From assembly GCA_032622095.1 (NCBI GenBank), contig CP136065.1, positions 248,929,474 through 248,993,473 of the forward strand: a stretch of DNA of 64,000 nucleotides. Direction: 5' to 3'. The position numbers and the translations under genes were made by a program. The stretch comes from Siphonodentalium dalli. Lineage: Eukaryota > Mollusca > Scaphopoda > Gadilida > Siphonodentaliidae. Under the pieces are notes generated by a model. It did no database searches and was not told where the DNA came from. It saw only the letters and a list, made by a program, of their open reading frames with translations. Of this stretch, positions 1 to 11,700 are shown one piece after another. Position 1 is the stretch's first letter. Each line of letters opens with the position of its first letter.

Positions 1-1059
1 ATGCAGGGGTATGAATCCTGAATACCACTTAAAACATGCAGGGGTATGAATCCTGATTACCACTTCAAACGGGGGCTTGAATCCCGAATACAACTTAAAA
101 CAGGGGTATGAATCCTGAATACCACTTAAAACAGGGGTATGAATCCTGAATACCACTTAAAACATGCAGGGGTATGAATCCTGAATACCACTTAAAACAT
201 GCAGTGGTATGAATCCTGAATACCACTTCAAACGGGGGCTTGAATCCCGAATACAACTTAAAACAGGGGTATGAATCCTGAATACCGCTTAAAACAGGGG
301 TATGAATCCCGAATACCACTTAAAACAGGGGTATGAATCCCGAATACAACTTAAAACAGGGGTATGAATCCTGAATACCACTTAAAACAGGGGTATGAAT
401 CCTGAATACCACTTAAAACAGGGGTATGAATCCTGAATACCACTTAAAACAGGGGTATGAATCCTGAATACCACTTAAAACAGGGGCATGAATCCTGAAT
501 ACAACTTAAAACAGGGGTATGAATCATGAATACCACTAAAAACAGGGGTATGAATCCCGAATACCACTTAAAACAGGGGTATGAATCCTGAATACCACTC
601 AAAAACAGGGGTATGAATCCCGAATACCACTCAAAACAGGGGTATGAGTCATGAATACCACTCAAAACAGGGGTATGAATCCCGAACAACACTCAAAACA
701 GGGGTATGAATCCTGAATACCACTTAAAACAGGGGTATGAATCCTGAATACCACTTAAAACAGGGGTATGAATCCTGAATACCACTTAAAACAGGGGCAT
801 GAATCCCGAATACAACTTAAAACAGGGGTATGAATCATGAATACCACTAAAAACAGGGGTATGAATCCCGAATACCACTTAAAACAGGGGTATGAATCCT
901 GAATACCACTTAAAACAGAGGTATGAATCCTGAATACCACTTAAAACAGGGGTATGAATCCCGAATACCACTTAAAACAGGGGTATGAATCCTGAATACC
1001 ACTTAAAACAGGGGTATGAATCCCGAATACCACTTAAAACAGGGGTATGAATCATGAAT
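1..1059. repeat. 31-bp tandem satellite array
   Basis: About 34 head-to-tail units of 31 bp, each containing AGGGGTATGAATCCTGAATA followed by CCACTTAAAAC. Recurrent variants are CCCGAATA for CCTGAATA, CAACTT for CCACTT and ATGCAGGGG at the unit start. The array runs off the left edge of the window. It gives open frames of 60-80 codons on the minus strand only because few units contain stops; the peptides are pure repeat and I do not treat them as genes. Copies are slightly diverged. Confidence 0.97.
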
Positions 1060-1077
1060 ATCCGGTTATTTAACCGC

Positions 1078-2040
1078 GGTTTTCTTTGGATTCCGGTGTA
1101 AACAATATTTGATTCGAGTCGAGGAAAGCTCATGCAGAGTGATCAGATATCGATTTTTGAAAATTTTCTTTCCCGATATATGTAATTATTGGCGGCTTGG
1201 CAAATATTCGTCAAGCCGACGGTCTCAGACCAAATTGCGGATGGATAAAGATGGACAACTCTAAAATCAAGCGGCCAAATTTCGTTGAACAAAATGTTGA
1301 TAAATAACGCGTTTTACAGCATTTTGGGCACTTTTATATTATAGTTGACTCAACTTGACTGTGGTTATATAGCATTATTTTTTGGGGGCAATTAATCGAT
1401 TATGATAACTGAATCGGCATTTCAAAAAAAGAATTGTTGTTGGTGGAATCTGATATTGGGACCATCGCATCGGATTGAGTACCTTTACCAAATATTTAGT
1501 CTGTTATAGTTGCATTGGGGACCATGCATCGAATCTGATTGAGTATCTTTAAAGATGCATTATCCGAATTAACGTTCCCAAATTACTATTTCTTTGGCTT
1601 CGGGGGTAAAAAATATTTGATTCGAGTCGATAAACCAACCCATCAAAGTTCAGACATATCAGATATCGATTTTTGAAATTTGTTATTTCTCGAGATGTGC
1701 AATTATTTGTGGCCCAGAAAACAGTCGTCAAACCGACGGTCTCGGACAAAATTGTGGATGAAGATGGTTAACTCTAAAATCAAGTGATAATACGGCCAAA
1801 TTTCATGATACTGAAGTGATAATACGGTCATATTTCATTGAACAAAATGTTGATAAATAACACGTTTTGGGGAAATTTGATACCATAGTTGACAGTGGTT
1901 AGCATTATTGTGTTGCAATTAATCGACTCTGATAACTAAGGCGTATTTTGAAGAAATATTGTTGTTAATTGTTGTTGTTGTTGTTGTTGTATATTGATGA
2001 TATGGGGACCGTCTGATCGGATTGAGTACCTGTAAAGAAA
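1078..2040 (+). repeat. Interspersed repeat, two tandem diverged copies
   Basis: Two copies, about 1078-1555 and 1587-2040, share blocks such as AATATTTGATTCGAGTCGA, GATATCGATTTTTGAAA, AACAAAATGTTGATAAATAA and a closing GGATTGAGTACC-like end. A third copy lies inverted at 33433-33886 in intron 6, which shows this is a dispersed element and not unique sequence. No protein of the element is recognisable. The second copy contains a GTT microsatellite near 1970-1990. Confidence 0.8.
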
Positions 2041-2765
2041 ACTATTTTAAAATTAGGGAGCATATTTTGAGAAATGTTCTAATCTAACACTATATGCGTG
2101 CGTCCAAACGCACTTATTTATTATGCCTGAATGGTTCTTTCGATTTTGGTAATTTCAGAATAGATAAATTGTGTGCAAAAGTACATAATAACAAATTGTA
2201 AGAGTGTTAATTGTGGTCAAAATGATATGATCAACATGTCTGCATTCATCTTGCAATGTATTGTAATTTAAGCTATATTTGTACTATATAATAGGTATGT
2301 CAGGGCACATGCCAACGGCAATGACATTTCATAAACAAAATTCTTAGATTAAGGTATGGTGTCTACACGCCAAATTACTTCTACTCAAGTGTGACATTAA
2401 TGAATTTAATGTGCAATTAGTAATACCCAGCGCGGAGGCAGGTGAATCTTGTCCAATCTTCCCTCTTTAATTGTGAGGAGCACCCATAATTATGTGGGTT
2501 AAATTAAATATAAAACCAAGTTTTTATTTGTAAGATAAATGTATAAGTTAAAACTTAAAAGTAAAAGTTGAGTTACGTTATGTGCAGTTTTTTTTTTGTT
2601 TTTTTTTTAAAGCTGCTGTAGTGGTTTAAGAAATTCTGTACTTTATCAATACATTAATCAGGTGACATGATGTTCCTTGCAATCGAAACTGATGATTTCT
2701 AACGATTGTAACGTCTGACTAATGTTAAAGGGGTCACTCTGACCTAACAATTTAAAGTGATGAAG
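2041..2765. other. AT-rich stretch without recognised features
   Basis: No convincing reading frame and no strong repeat. The block near 2455-2510 with GTGAGGAGCACCC resembles 7793-7840, so it is probably a short piece of an old interspersed repeat. Homopolymer T runs occur near 2590-2610. Confidence 0.5.
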
Positions 2766-2773
2766 GCTGACGA

Positions 2774-3928
2774 CAGGGATGTGGCTAGAGGGTCTCCGCT
2801 GGGGGGGGGGTGTCCACCTTAGGAATTTCCAACTGCACCCCCCCCCCTTGAGTCGGAATCACACCAACACAACTTTTTGCATAATTCCATTTACACCCCC
2901 CCCCCCCTTGACGCGGAATCGCACCAACACAACTTTTTGCATAATTCCATTTGCACCCCCCCCCTTGTACCTCATGCTCAGGCCTAATTTCCTATATATT
3001 CATAAGCCATGCTTCGATTTTCCCAGTATGAGAACATTAAGATATTTGAACCTGAAAATTGCCCCAAAAAAAACAACTAGTGATCTAATTCCAGACAAAT
3101 GCACACAGCTGCCGACAACAGACCAGGAAACACCGGGCCGACCATGGTTGTTTGGCCCGGTGTGAGAACATTTTGAAAACTATATACAAGAAAATCGCAA
3201 ATCCTAGCATCTAGACTGGCCTCAACTGAAGCTTTCCTAGTGTTGGAAATTTCAAACCTCATGCCCTCAGGTTGGAAAATTCTTCAACTGATGACCATTT
3301 ATGTCTACAAGTTTGACCAAATGTAGTAAAATATTGTTTTGCTAAACTAATTAGCAGTTTTGTATTGGCCATGTGGATGGGGCAATGACACACCGGGCCG
3401 ACCATGGTGGGTCGGCCCGGTGTGCGAAAATTTTGAAATCTGAACAAGAAAATCGCAAAATCCTAACATCTAGACTAGCCTCAAGCCTTTCTACTGTTGG
3501 AAATTTCAAACCCTACACCCCCACTTAGGTTGGAAAATTTCCAACTGATGACAATTCCAATGACAATGTTGTTTTCTTAAATTAACTAGAAGTTTTTGAC
3601 TGGCCACGGGGGAGGGACCAGGACACAAGCTTTCCAAGTGTTGGAAATTTCCAACCTGTCACCCCCCCCTAAGGTTGTAAAATTTCCAACTGATGTCCAT
3701 TTCTGTCAAAAATTTTGACCAAAAATAGGAACATATGCAAATATTGGTCGAAAAACAATAATTCCCCCCAATAAATTGTTTTATAATCAAACTACAAGAA
3801 CATTTTCAACCTATTGTTGGTGTGAAATTTCGTTGTGGCAGGTATGAAATTTCCAACTATTGAAAATATAGCTCTCTGCTGGGGGGGGGGTGAGACACCC
3901 CCACACCCCCCCTCTAGCTACATCCCTG
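2774..3928. mobile_element. Non-autonomous hAT-type element with perfect 8-bp target duplication
   Basis: The element begins CAGGGATGTGGCTAGAGGG and ends with the inverted CCTCTAGCTACATCCCTG. It is flanked by identical 8-bp direct repeats GCTGACGA at 2766-2773 and 3929-3936. An 8-bp duplication with CAGGG..CCCTG ends is the hAT superfamily signature. The interior has no transposase. It holds degenerate roughly 270-bp repeats with poly-C/poly-G tracts, TTGGAAATTTCCAAC-like motifs, and two strong palindromes starting CACCGGGCCGACCATGG near 3131-3163 and 3391-3423. Reading frames inside it are low-complexity artefacts. Confidence 0.9.
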
Positions 3929-3936
3929 GCTGACGA

Positions 3937-4712
3937 ATAAGGATGTATACACGGGGTATGAAATCTCGTTGGAAATGAATTTTTTTTTTAGTTTTTTCTT
4001 CTGCACGATTTCTGCTAGAATAATTGTTTACGTTCCAATGAAAATTTAGATGACTGCATATTAATTGCTAATTGGCGCCAGTAAGACAGTTGAGATAAAA
4101 TTGATGCAGCCACGATAGCAAACCATATGTACCATTCAGCACATTTTCAAAAGCTATGTAATCTTTAGTTCTTTTTTATGTGAGAGCTGCTCCTTCCGCC
4201 TGACGCATCGTGTCCCTGCTGCATGTGGGATGCACGTAATGCAAATTGGGATGTTGTGGCGACAGGAGGTGGGATATCTACCCCCGTTTTTTGTTAATCC
4301 AATTCGTTTATTTTCCTAAGTTTCGGTCAAATTTTGACAAAATTGGTCTAATTCAGTTGGATTATATCGAACCATTTTTATTATTATTATTGGGGATGTG
4401 AGGTTGAAAACTTCCTACATTTGGAATGTTTGACGTACAGGTTGGAAAATTTCAACCCAAGGGTGGGTGAAAATAGAATTTCTGGATTTGGGAATTTTTG
4501 TCTGCTTGGTTCAACTGGGGGCGGGGGGCGGGACGCACTGCAAGGGGCAGTACGACACCCCATGCACCCTCAGCAGTTTATAAACTAGCACTCGGAGACG
4601 CACGTGATATTTCGCAAGCTGCCATGCAATCAAAGAGCGTGACTAACACTTCGGTCAGAGTTCACGTGCTTATTTTCTCCCCGAATATTATATATATATA
4701 TATTTAACTAGC
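3937..4712. other. Flank without recognised features
   Basis: No gene-like reading frame. The part around 4390-4470 has GGTTGGAAAATTTCAAC-like wording shared with the interior of the neighbouring hAT-type element, so part of it may be a decayed relative. A short TA run lies near 4690-4705. Confidence 0.4.
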
Positions 4713-5070
4713 CGATGAGCCCGACGTTGTCCGGGCTATTCAAAAACCAAATTTCAAGTCGATAGTTTCACCGGTTTCCGAGATCTGGTCTGCGCATGCC
4801 CGAAGCTGGCGTCGCACGGCTCGGCGACCCGATAAAATTCGTATCCGGGGCAAGATACATTCACATAGCAAATTTCAAGTCGATAGCTCCACCCGTTTCC
4901 GAGATCTCGTCTGCGCATGCGCGAAGCGGGCGCCACACGGGCTCGCCAATACGACAACGTCGACCGCCTGGTCAAACTACACACACGTACCAAGTTTCGT
5001 CCCGATCGGTCGAGAATCGTAGATTTGTATAAATGACATACAGACAAACAAACAGACAATTAAACAGAGG
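4713..5070 (+). repeat. Interspersed repeat tail with two internal ~118-bp repeats
   Basis: Two related units (about 4750-4860 and 4868-4960) share AAATTTCAAGTCGATAG, TTTCCGAGATCT and CTGCGCATGC. They are followed by CGTCCCGATCGGTCGAGAA and an ACAGACAAACAAACAGACA tail. Such conserved 3' tails with CAGACAAA runs are common in LINE- or SINE-derived repeats of invertebrates. Family assignment is inference. The opposing reading frames here are mutual shadows. Confidence 0.55.
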
Positions 5071-5513
5071 TCTTCAAAATATATATGAGATGTTATTTTA
5101 TTTAATGTTATTTTCTCCCCGATTTTCTCACGTCATCATTATTCCATTCCCGAAAATGCACAAATGTAAACTATTCAAGGCTGTTGACGCCATACACATA
5201 GTTTCCACAATCAGTTAAAATCATCCCTCATTGCCATGGAAACAGAAATTTTGCTATTTGTCCAGCTGATTTGTCCCAAATGAGTTGTGTATGTTGCATA
5301 TATTAACTTACTATATATGATGGCACCTTTGCCAAATTTTGTGTTTCAGTTAGTTCCGGGTCGTGTCGGCTTGTCGGTTTCTTGATATATTTACCATTAT
5401 GTTGCTCAACTTGCCCGTAGGCATACCGGCCGATATACCGATTGGCTGCTGGTAAACCCCACTACACGTGGGGCTACCGTCACATTATTACATGCATTCC
5501 AGAAAATTATAGC

Positions 5514-6361
5514 CCGGGAGCTAATAGGGGTACCCTTGCACCCCCATGGGACTTAACTTTACCCCACTCGTTGTGTTCCTTGTTATGTCCTTCAACTTTT
5601 AAGCAATGTTAACAAGAAAACAAAGTGGTCGTGTAGACTCCAGACAAGATGGCGGCCATCATGGCCGCCGTTTTTCAGACAAGGCCCTAAGTCAGTTTGA
5701 TGCAAATTATAGCGGGAAACTCTAGTTAAATGTATACAAATGTATACCTTTGCAACTCCCCATCCACGATGGCCGCCAAAATGGCCGCCGGAAGCTGAAA
5801 ATATGACGTTTATTCACTTATATCTTCTAGATCAGTTTATGCTGTTTGGAACTGGTTTTAGAAATGTGACTTTATTTTGTATTTTGTATATTAACTGATC
5901 ATTGATGCAATGAAATATGCAATTATCGGGGTTCTAGCCACTTCCGATCCCTCAAAAATTCTATTTTACAGAATGCGATATAAAATTTCACCAACAAAAT
6001 TGGGATTCTAATCATATTTCAACAAGAAATGACTCAAATGAGCAGAAATTTCTAATGTAAGTGTCACTTAGTGTGGCATATCATTACCTATGAATATTCC
6101 AACTCATTGGAACCAAAATTGTTTCTTTGGCTCAAAATGGCTGCCAAAATGGCCGCCAAAATATGGAAAATGGTAGATATTTCCACAGCGTGCCCTGCAA
6201 TCGCTTACAAGTTGTGGTAGATGTATACAATTGGCCATTCTGCCTACTATACATTGAATACTAACACGTCTGATGTACCAGCATGGACATAATAAGGAAC
6301 AAAATGAGTGGGGTAAAGTTAAGTCCCAGGGGGGCGCAAGGGTACCCCTATTAGCTCCCGG
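5514..6361. mobile_element. MITE with long terminal inverted repeats
   Basis: The left end reads CCGGGAGCTAATAGGGGTAC and the right end is its reverse complement, GTACCCCTATTAGCTCCCGG. The inverted repeat continues inward for about 60 bp through TTAACTTTACCCCACTC. The interior contains short repeated palindromic motifs such as ATGGCGGCCATCATGGCCGC and AAAATGGCCGCC, and no protein. I could not identify a clear target duplication, so the superfamily is left open. Confidence 0.85.
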
Positions 6362-6977
6362 ACCTTTATATCAATGGCGATTTATACTAAAATAACACGA
6401 GGTTGATTTGGTGTCGGCTTTCCCGTTTCTTGCCTATACACATATATATGGACGGTACCGACTGCATGGACTGCCTGCGTGAACTGTTTGCCATTATATT
6501 GCCACTATATTGCCTGTACCGACTGACTATACTGGCATGCCGTTGCCAGCATTGTCAGTAAGTATAAGTACCATACAGAATGCGGCCGGTACTGGCCTGC
6601 GCCGGTGTGTTTACACATATGCCTACATACAGGGACGTGGCATGCAGGTGGAATCGGGGAGGCGTCTCCACAAACTTGGTCCAAATTTCGATACATGTAT
6701 ATGGGTCACGTTGATAGGCCCTATATAGTTGGAAATGGTGCTGATGTAATCTGCATATTCAGTGTATAAGTGATCAAAGAATTGGGTTGTTTTTGGAGGA
6801 TAGTGCATGGTTAAACTTATATAGCCCTGGAAAAAAACTACGCTGATGAAATAGCCTCTCCTCCAGTTGTCGAGTGCCACGCCAACATTGCCACTCTGCT
6901 GGTAGAATGTCTCTTCTGTATCTGTAGTTGATGCGCGCAGGATCCGTTCGGATGTATAAGCGCGTGGGATGGGATGA

Positions 6978-7685
6978 TTAGGACGTTTTGTTGTTTTCAG
7001 CTGGTTCTCCGTCCATTGTCATTTGGATGGATCGCATGCTGTCTTCTTCCAGAGTATTCCAGTCCTTGATTGTTTTAGGGAAGAATGAGTTTTTGAATTC
7101 TGTAGTCTGCGCGTCGATTAATTCATAGGGTTTTGAGTTGTTACACTCCTGCGTAGAAACAAAGTTCTTTGATACGTACCCCTCGAACTTCCGAGCTTTG
7201 ATTTTTCGACCCACTTTTTGTTTTGGTCTCAACAGGTCTTTGGTGTCGATAGCCGGGACCAGCCCGTCCACTACCTTGCCAAACAACTGGAGTCGATGGT
7301 CATACCTTCGGCCTTCTAGTGTTTGTAGCTGTAATTCACGCAGCATGTTGGTGATTGTTCCTGCCTCTTGTGATGTATAGTCCCCTGTTAGGAATCTCGC
7401 TGCTCTCTTCTGTATCCTCTCTAGTTTGGCAATGTCTCCTATCAGGTGGGGGTCCCAGACAACTGATGCATATTCCATCTTTGGTCGCACTAAGGTTTCG
7501 TATGCGATCAGCTTGCTTTTGGCTGGAGCCTTCTTTAGGTTTCTTCTAATGAAGCCTAGCGTACTATTCGCCTTCTGTGTGATTTTGGTGATGTGAGATG
7601 ACCATTTCATGTCCTTGGAAAGTGTCACCCCCAGGTATGGGTTTTCATCTACTTCTTCCAGTAGGCAGTTTTTTAAAGAATGCAA
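6978..7685 (-). pseudogene. Non-LTR retrotransposon (CR1/jockey-like LINE) ORF2 C-terminal fragment
   Basis: The minus-strand frame of about 235 codons carries motifs typical of the region after the reverse transcriptase palm in LINE ORF2 proteins. In order these are a YLGVTLSKDMKWSSHI segment (about residues 18-33), a KANSTLGFIRRNL thumb-like helix, VRPKMEYASVVWDP, LERIQKRAARFLTGDY, and a basic C-terminal region ending in a WNTLEED-like segment. The endonuclease and the catalytic FADD motif are absent. It is therefore a 5'-truncated copy, as is usual for LINEs after incomplete reverse transcription. It lies about 1 kb upstream of the neurochondrin start on the opposite strand. Clade is uncertain; identity as a LINE fragment is firm. 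Confidence 0.88.
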
Positions 7686-7689
7686 ACGA

Positions 7690-8632
7690 ATCTAAGAAGG
7701 ATATAATAGTAACTGAAGTATACACCGAGATACCTTGTTCCGCAACTGATTCAATGCTTGATTGCTTGTTGTTGAAATCCCTCCTTTAGGTGAGGAGCAC
7801 CCTATTATGATGTCTATTATATTGGGTATACTATATAAAAAAATAGTACCGTAATAAAAACATCTCTATACTTTTATATATGAAAATTTGCATAGCATGA
7901 AAGTATTAAGCACATCGTATACACACATCGTAGTTAGTAGACTCTGAACTTATTAAATCATCCTAATAATAATACAAAAATGTGGGAATGAGATATATCA
8001 TTTAAAGTTAGCGTAAATGACTTCACCCTTTATATTATTCTCGAAACTTTACTTTATATGGACTATATCTTTGTCCATGTACAAATATTTCTTATTTCCT
8101 TTTTAAAACTCCCCCTCTTGAAAATTAGTTAACATTAAGACTACTAAATTATTTACTACCAACACGTAATTTCCCAATAAAAATCCCAACTGCTTATTTC
8201 TAAATATATGCTAAATCAAACTATAACTACTTTCTGGGAAATATAGCCAAATATATAGCTTTACGTTTCTTTAAACAAACTTGCAAATAACCTTAAATTT
8301 AACGTACATGTACATAATTCACTAGATTCTCCAATAACTAAAAACCAAGTTCAACAAAATGATGAAATGACATGTGTTTAAACGACCAAATTTGTGTTAC
8401 AATTATTACCTTGTCTGTATTGGCTGTATTGACAAAAGTCAAGAGCGTTAAAGAGCATAAGTGTATTTTTTATATTGATCCAAACATGTGAGGAGATGTT
8501 GCCCTTATTATTATCACATTCCGGATTTGGTAAGAATGTGCTTCCGTTAAAATGTTATTTATACGTTATTGTTTGTGCTTTTAGCTTTATCCGTTTATTT
8601 ACGTTTTCTGTGCGTACACGTGCGCGAAGAAA
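7690..8632 (+). other. 5' flank and probable 5' UTR/promoter region of neurochondrin
   Basis: No gene-like reading frame. The region is AT-rich and has a block at 7793-7840 related to 2455-2510. The last ~60 bases before the start codon become more GC-balanced (CGTACACGTGCGCGAAG near 8613-8629). No clear TATA box or initiator can be assigned, and the transcription start cannot be placed from sequence alone. Confidence 0.35.
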
Positions 8633-8716
8633 ATGAATGAGGGAAATTTATCACGATGTTTATCTGATTTGCGCAATGCAGAAAGCGATAATGAGAAATT
8701 TGCTTCGTTGTTAATG
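8633..8716 (+). CDS. NCDN: Neurochondrin exon 1 (start codon)
   Basis: The exon encodes 28 residues, beginning MNEGNLSRCLSDLRNAESDN and ending FASLLM, then donor GTAAAA at 8717. The peptide matches the first conserved helix pair of neurochondrins (family pattern L..L..A.ND.E.FAALLL). The start is chosen because this ATG opens the conserved segment, stops lie close upstream, and the family's N-terminal extension before this point is variable. The exon ends in phase 0, matching exon 2, which begins with VTKI. Confidence 0.92.
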
Positions 8717-11700
8717 GTAAAATGTTTTCCAATTTACTACCCAGAGAATCAATGCTGTCGCATAAATTTACCTAATTTCGCGCACAACTCAACAGTGTCA
8801 ACACCACCCACCGGCCCCCCACAACATCATTCATCAATCATCATGATAATGATCATCATGTCAACATTGGCAACAATATAAGTTGTTTTTTCAGGATAAC
8901 GGTTAACATAGAATTTTGACAATAACTACCTTTGTTGCATCATATCTTAGTCCATTCAAGTTTCAACATTTGTCTCGCCAGTCGATGTTCGTGTTCGCTT
9001 TAATCTGATTTAAGCCCTTCCCAGATAGCATGACTACGTTGGGCCAACGTTGGCATAATGTCGGCAACGTTGGCAATAGGTTTGGTTGGGTTAATGGTGT
9101 TGGCCCTTCGTTGGCGAACGTGACAACGGAATTTACTGCAGCACATTGGTTGGGTTGACGTTGTTGGCCCTTCGTTGGCCCAACGTATTCCTCCCAACCG
9201 TTGGAATTATAACGTTTGGCCAACGCGAACGTGCCAACGGAATTTACTGCAAAATTTTGGTTGGGTTGGCGTTGTTGGCCCTTTGTTAGCCCAATGTATT
9301 CCTCCCAACCATTGTAATTATAACGTTGGGCCAATGTTGGGGAGCTCATAAAAGCCGAACACAACCGAACATAACCGAACATAACCGAACACAAGTCCAA
9401 ATAATAGGAAATTTCATGAATAAAGTTCATAGGCATGTGTATTCATGTTCACACTATAAATATACGAAGTTTGGTGGAGTTTGGGCCAATAATAAGTGTT
9501 TTAATCGATATTTTGTAAGACGCGTTTAGTGTTCGGCATAGAAAACCCGAACACAAGCTAGCTTATGTTCGACACTCATGCAGTCACCGGTAATTAATTA
9601 ACACATAGAATGATGTGACATTAGCTGCCGTTTGAGATATATAACTCTATATAGAGTCTACTAAATATACGAACACCTTGTAAACTTCAGACATATGTAT
9701 TCACGTTCAACCTATTACTATACGAAGTTTGGTGGAGTTTGCTTCAATAATGAGTGTTTTGTTAGATGTTTTGTATAACGCGTTTGTGTTCGGCATAGAA
9801 AAGCAGAACACAAACTTCTGTCTCGTGGATTAGTTTATCCGCTGATAGGTGATAAGTAATATCTGCCAGATGGGATTTGGCAGGCTTTATTCGGGAGAAA
9901 AATGCATTGTTGTCCATTTTCGTCCGCATTCTCACTAAAATGTTACCCCCACCCCGTTATTATTACAAGTACATTCGTACAATATGGTTGTTTAGATGGA
10001 TCATACTGGACAAATATCAGCACGCCCCGAATAAAGAGCGTTTCGTATTGTATCTTTTTAAAAGTCTGATATGCTGTGATATGCAGAAATTTAAGATCTT
10101 ATTTTATTTTCAAATATGTCTCTGATATGACAGGAATGTGATATGAAAGGAATAAAGATTATTTATTTTGCGCTCAAGATACTTTTTGATGTTTGCTAGG
10201 GTTGATTGATCTAGTTTTGCATGTCTTTACTCTTTTAGTCTGACATGGCTTCTTGGCAATAGCCCCGTTTTGCGGTATCGTCAAACGTTAAAAACTTTGA
10301 GTTGTAATCTTTCCATGAAGTTACATAAATATTTATTTTTGTAATTATTATTATTCTCGTCACGTTTTGGGAGAGGACTTAATTACAAAAAAGCCACAAC
10401 AGGCTTATTGTCTCATCCCTTTCCAATCACCCATAATCACCCATTAGCATTTTTGTAAAATATTCATCTTCTTTTGTATTGTGTATAAATATTGTTTACA
10501 CCAAGTTTTGCTTCATGTGACGAGTGCATAAGGTATGTGTACTAGCGGGAAAACTTGTTTGTCACTCGACGTTTTTACAATCGTTGTCTTTCACGACGGG
10601 GCCTATCAAAAGCATGTTGTTTCTATAATAGTAGGCGCCATCAAACACTGAAACTATTTGTCAAAACACTAAACTACAATAGGTGAGAGACCGCCATCAA
10701 CAACAATTAAAGCCTTTCGGATTAGTGACCATGTCAGATATTAATTATCACCTAGCTAGACAGCCGTTAGACTAATCCACGACAAAATGATAACTTGTGT
10801 TCGGCTTTTCTATGCCGAACACAAAACGCGTTTTACAAAATATCGAATAAAACACTTATTATTTTCCCGAACTCCACCAAACTTCGTATAGTAATAGTGT
10901 GAACATGAATACACATGCCTATGAACTTTATTCGTGATATTTCCCATTATTTGGACTTGTGTTCGGTTATGTTCGGTTGTGTTCGGTTGTGTTCGGCTTT
11001 TATACGTACCGCAATGTTGGGCCAATGCGAATGTGCCAATGTAAGTAATTTATTGGTTGGGTTGACGTTGTTGGCCCTTCGTTGGCCTAACGTAGGCCTA
11101 TTCCTCCCAACCGTTGGAATTACAACGCTGGTCCAACATTGGGCCAATGCGAACATGGCAACGAAATTTACTGCAGCACATCGGTCGTGTTGACGTTGGT
11201 CCTTCGTTGATCCCAACCGTTGGAATTATAACGTTGGGCCAACGCGAACGTGATAACGGAATTTACTGCAGCACATGCATCAGTTGTGTTGACGTTGTTG
11301 GCCCAACGTAGGCCTATTTCTCCCAACTGTTGGAATTATAAAGTTGGGCCAACACGAACATGCCAACGGCCAATTACAGCTTCACGACAGTCCAATTACA
11401 TATGTAGCGCACATACATGTGATATAAATCTCAACGATATGCTGTATGTTCCGTTAAAAATTAAACGTACAAACATTACTGACACAATATATGCTACGAT
11501 ATGTCATAAAATACGTTGGATGTTGTCGGTTGGTATATCGTTGGCCCAACGTAATGCCAACGTAAATGACGTAGAAAGCTCTGACGTCAAACTATACGCG
11601 CATGCACAACGGATCAGGTGTCTGCCTTTCATATTGCGCGCTTTGTTCTGGTTCTCGTTCAGTGTTGCTGCTGGTATTGATTTTAGCAAATAAAGGATTC

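Noticed and set aside
95..940. Minus-strand open frames of 60-82 codons with repeated YSGFIPLF-like peptides
   Set aside because: They are translations of the 31-bp satellite; no start context, unique sequence or homologue.
1..1059. Possible CRISPR array
   Set aside because: Units are contiguous with no spacers, and the context is eukaryotic.
2779..3165. 128-codon + strand frame
   Set aside because: It lies inside an hAT-type MITE and consists of poly-Pro/low-complexity translations of C runs.
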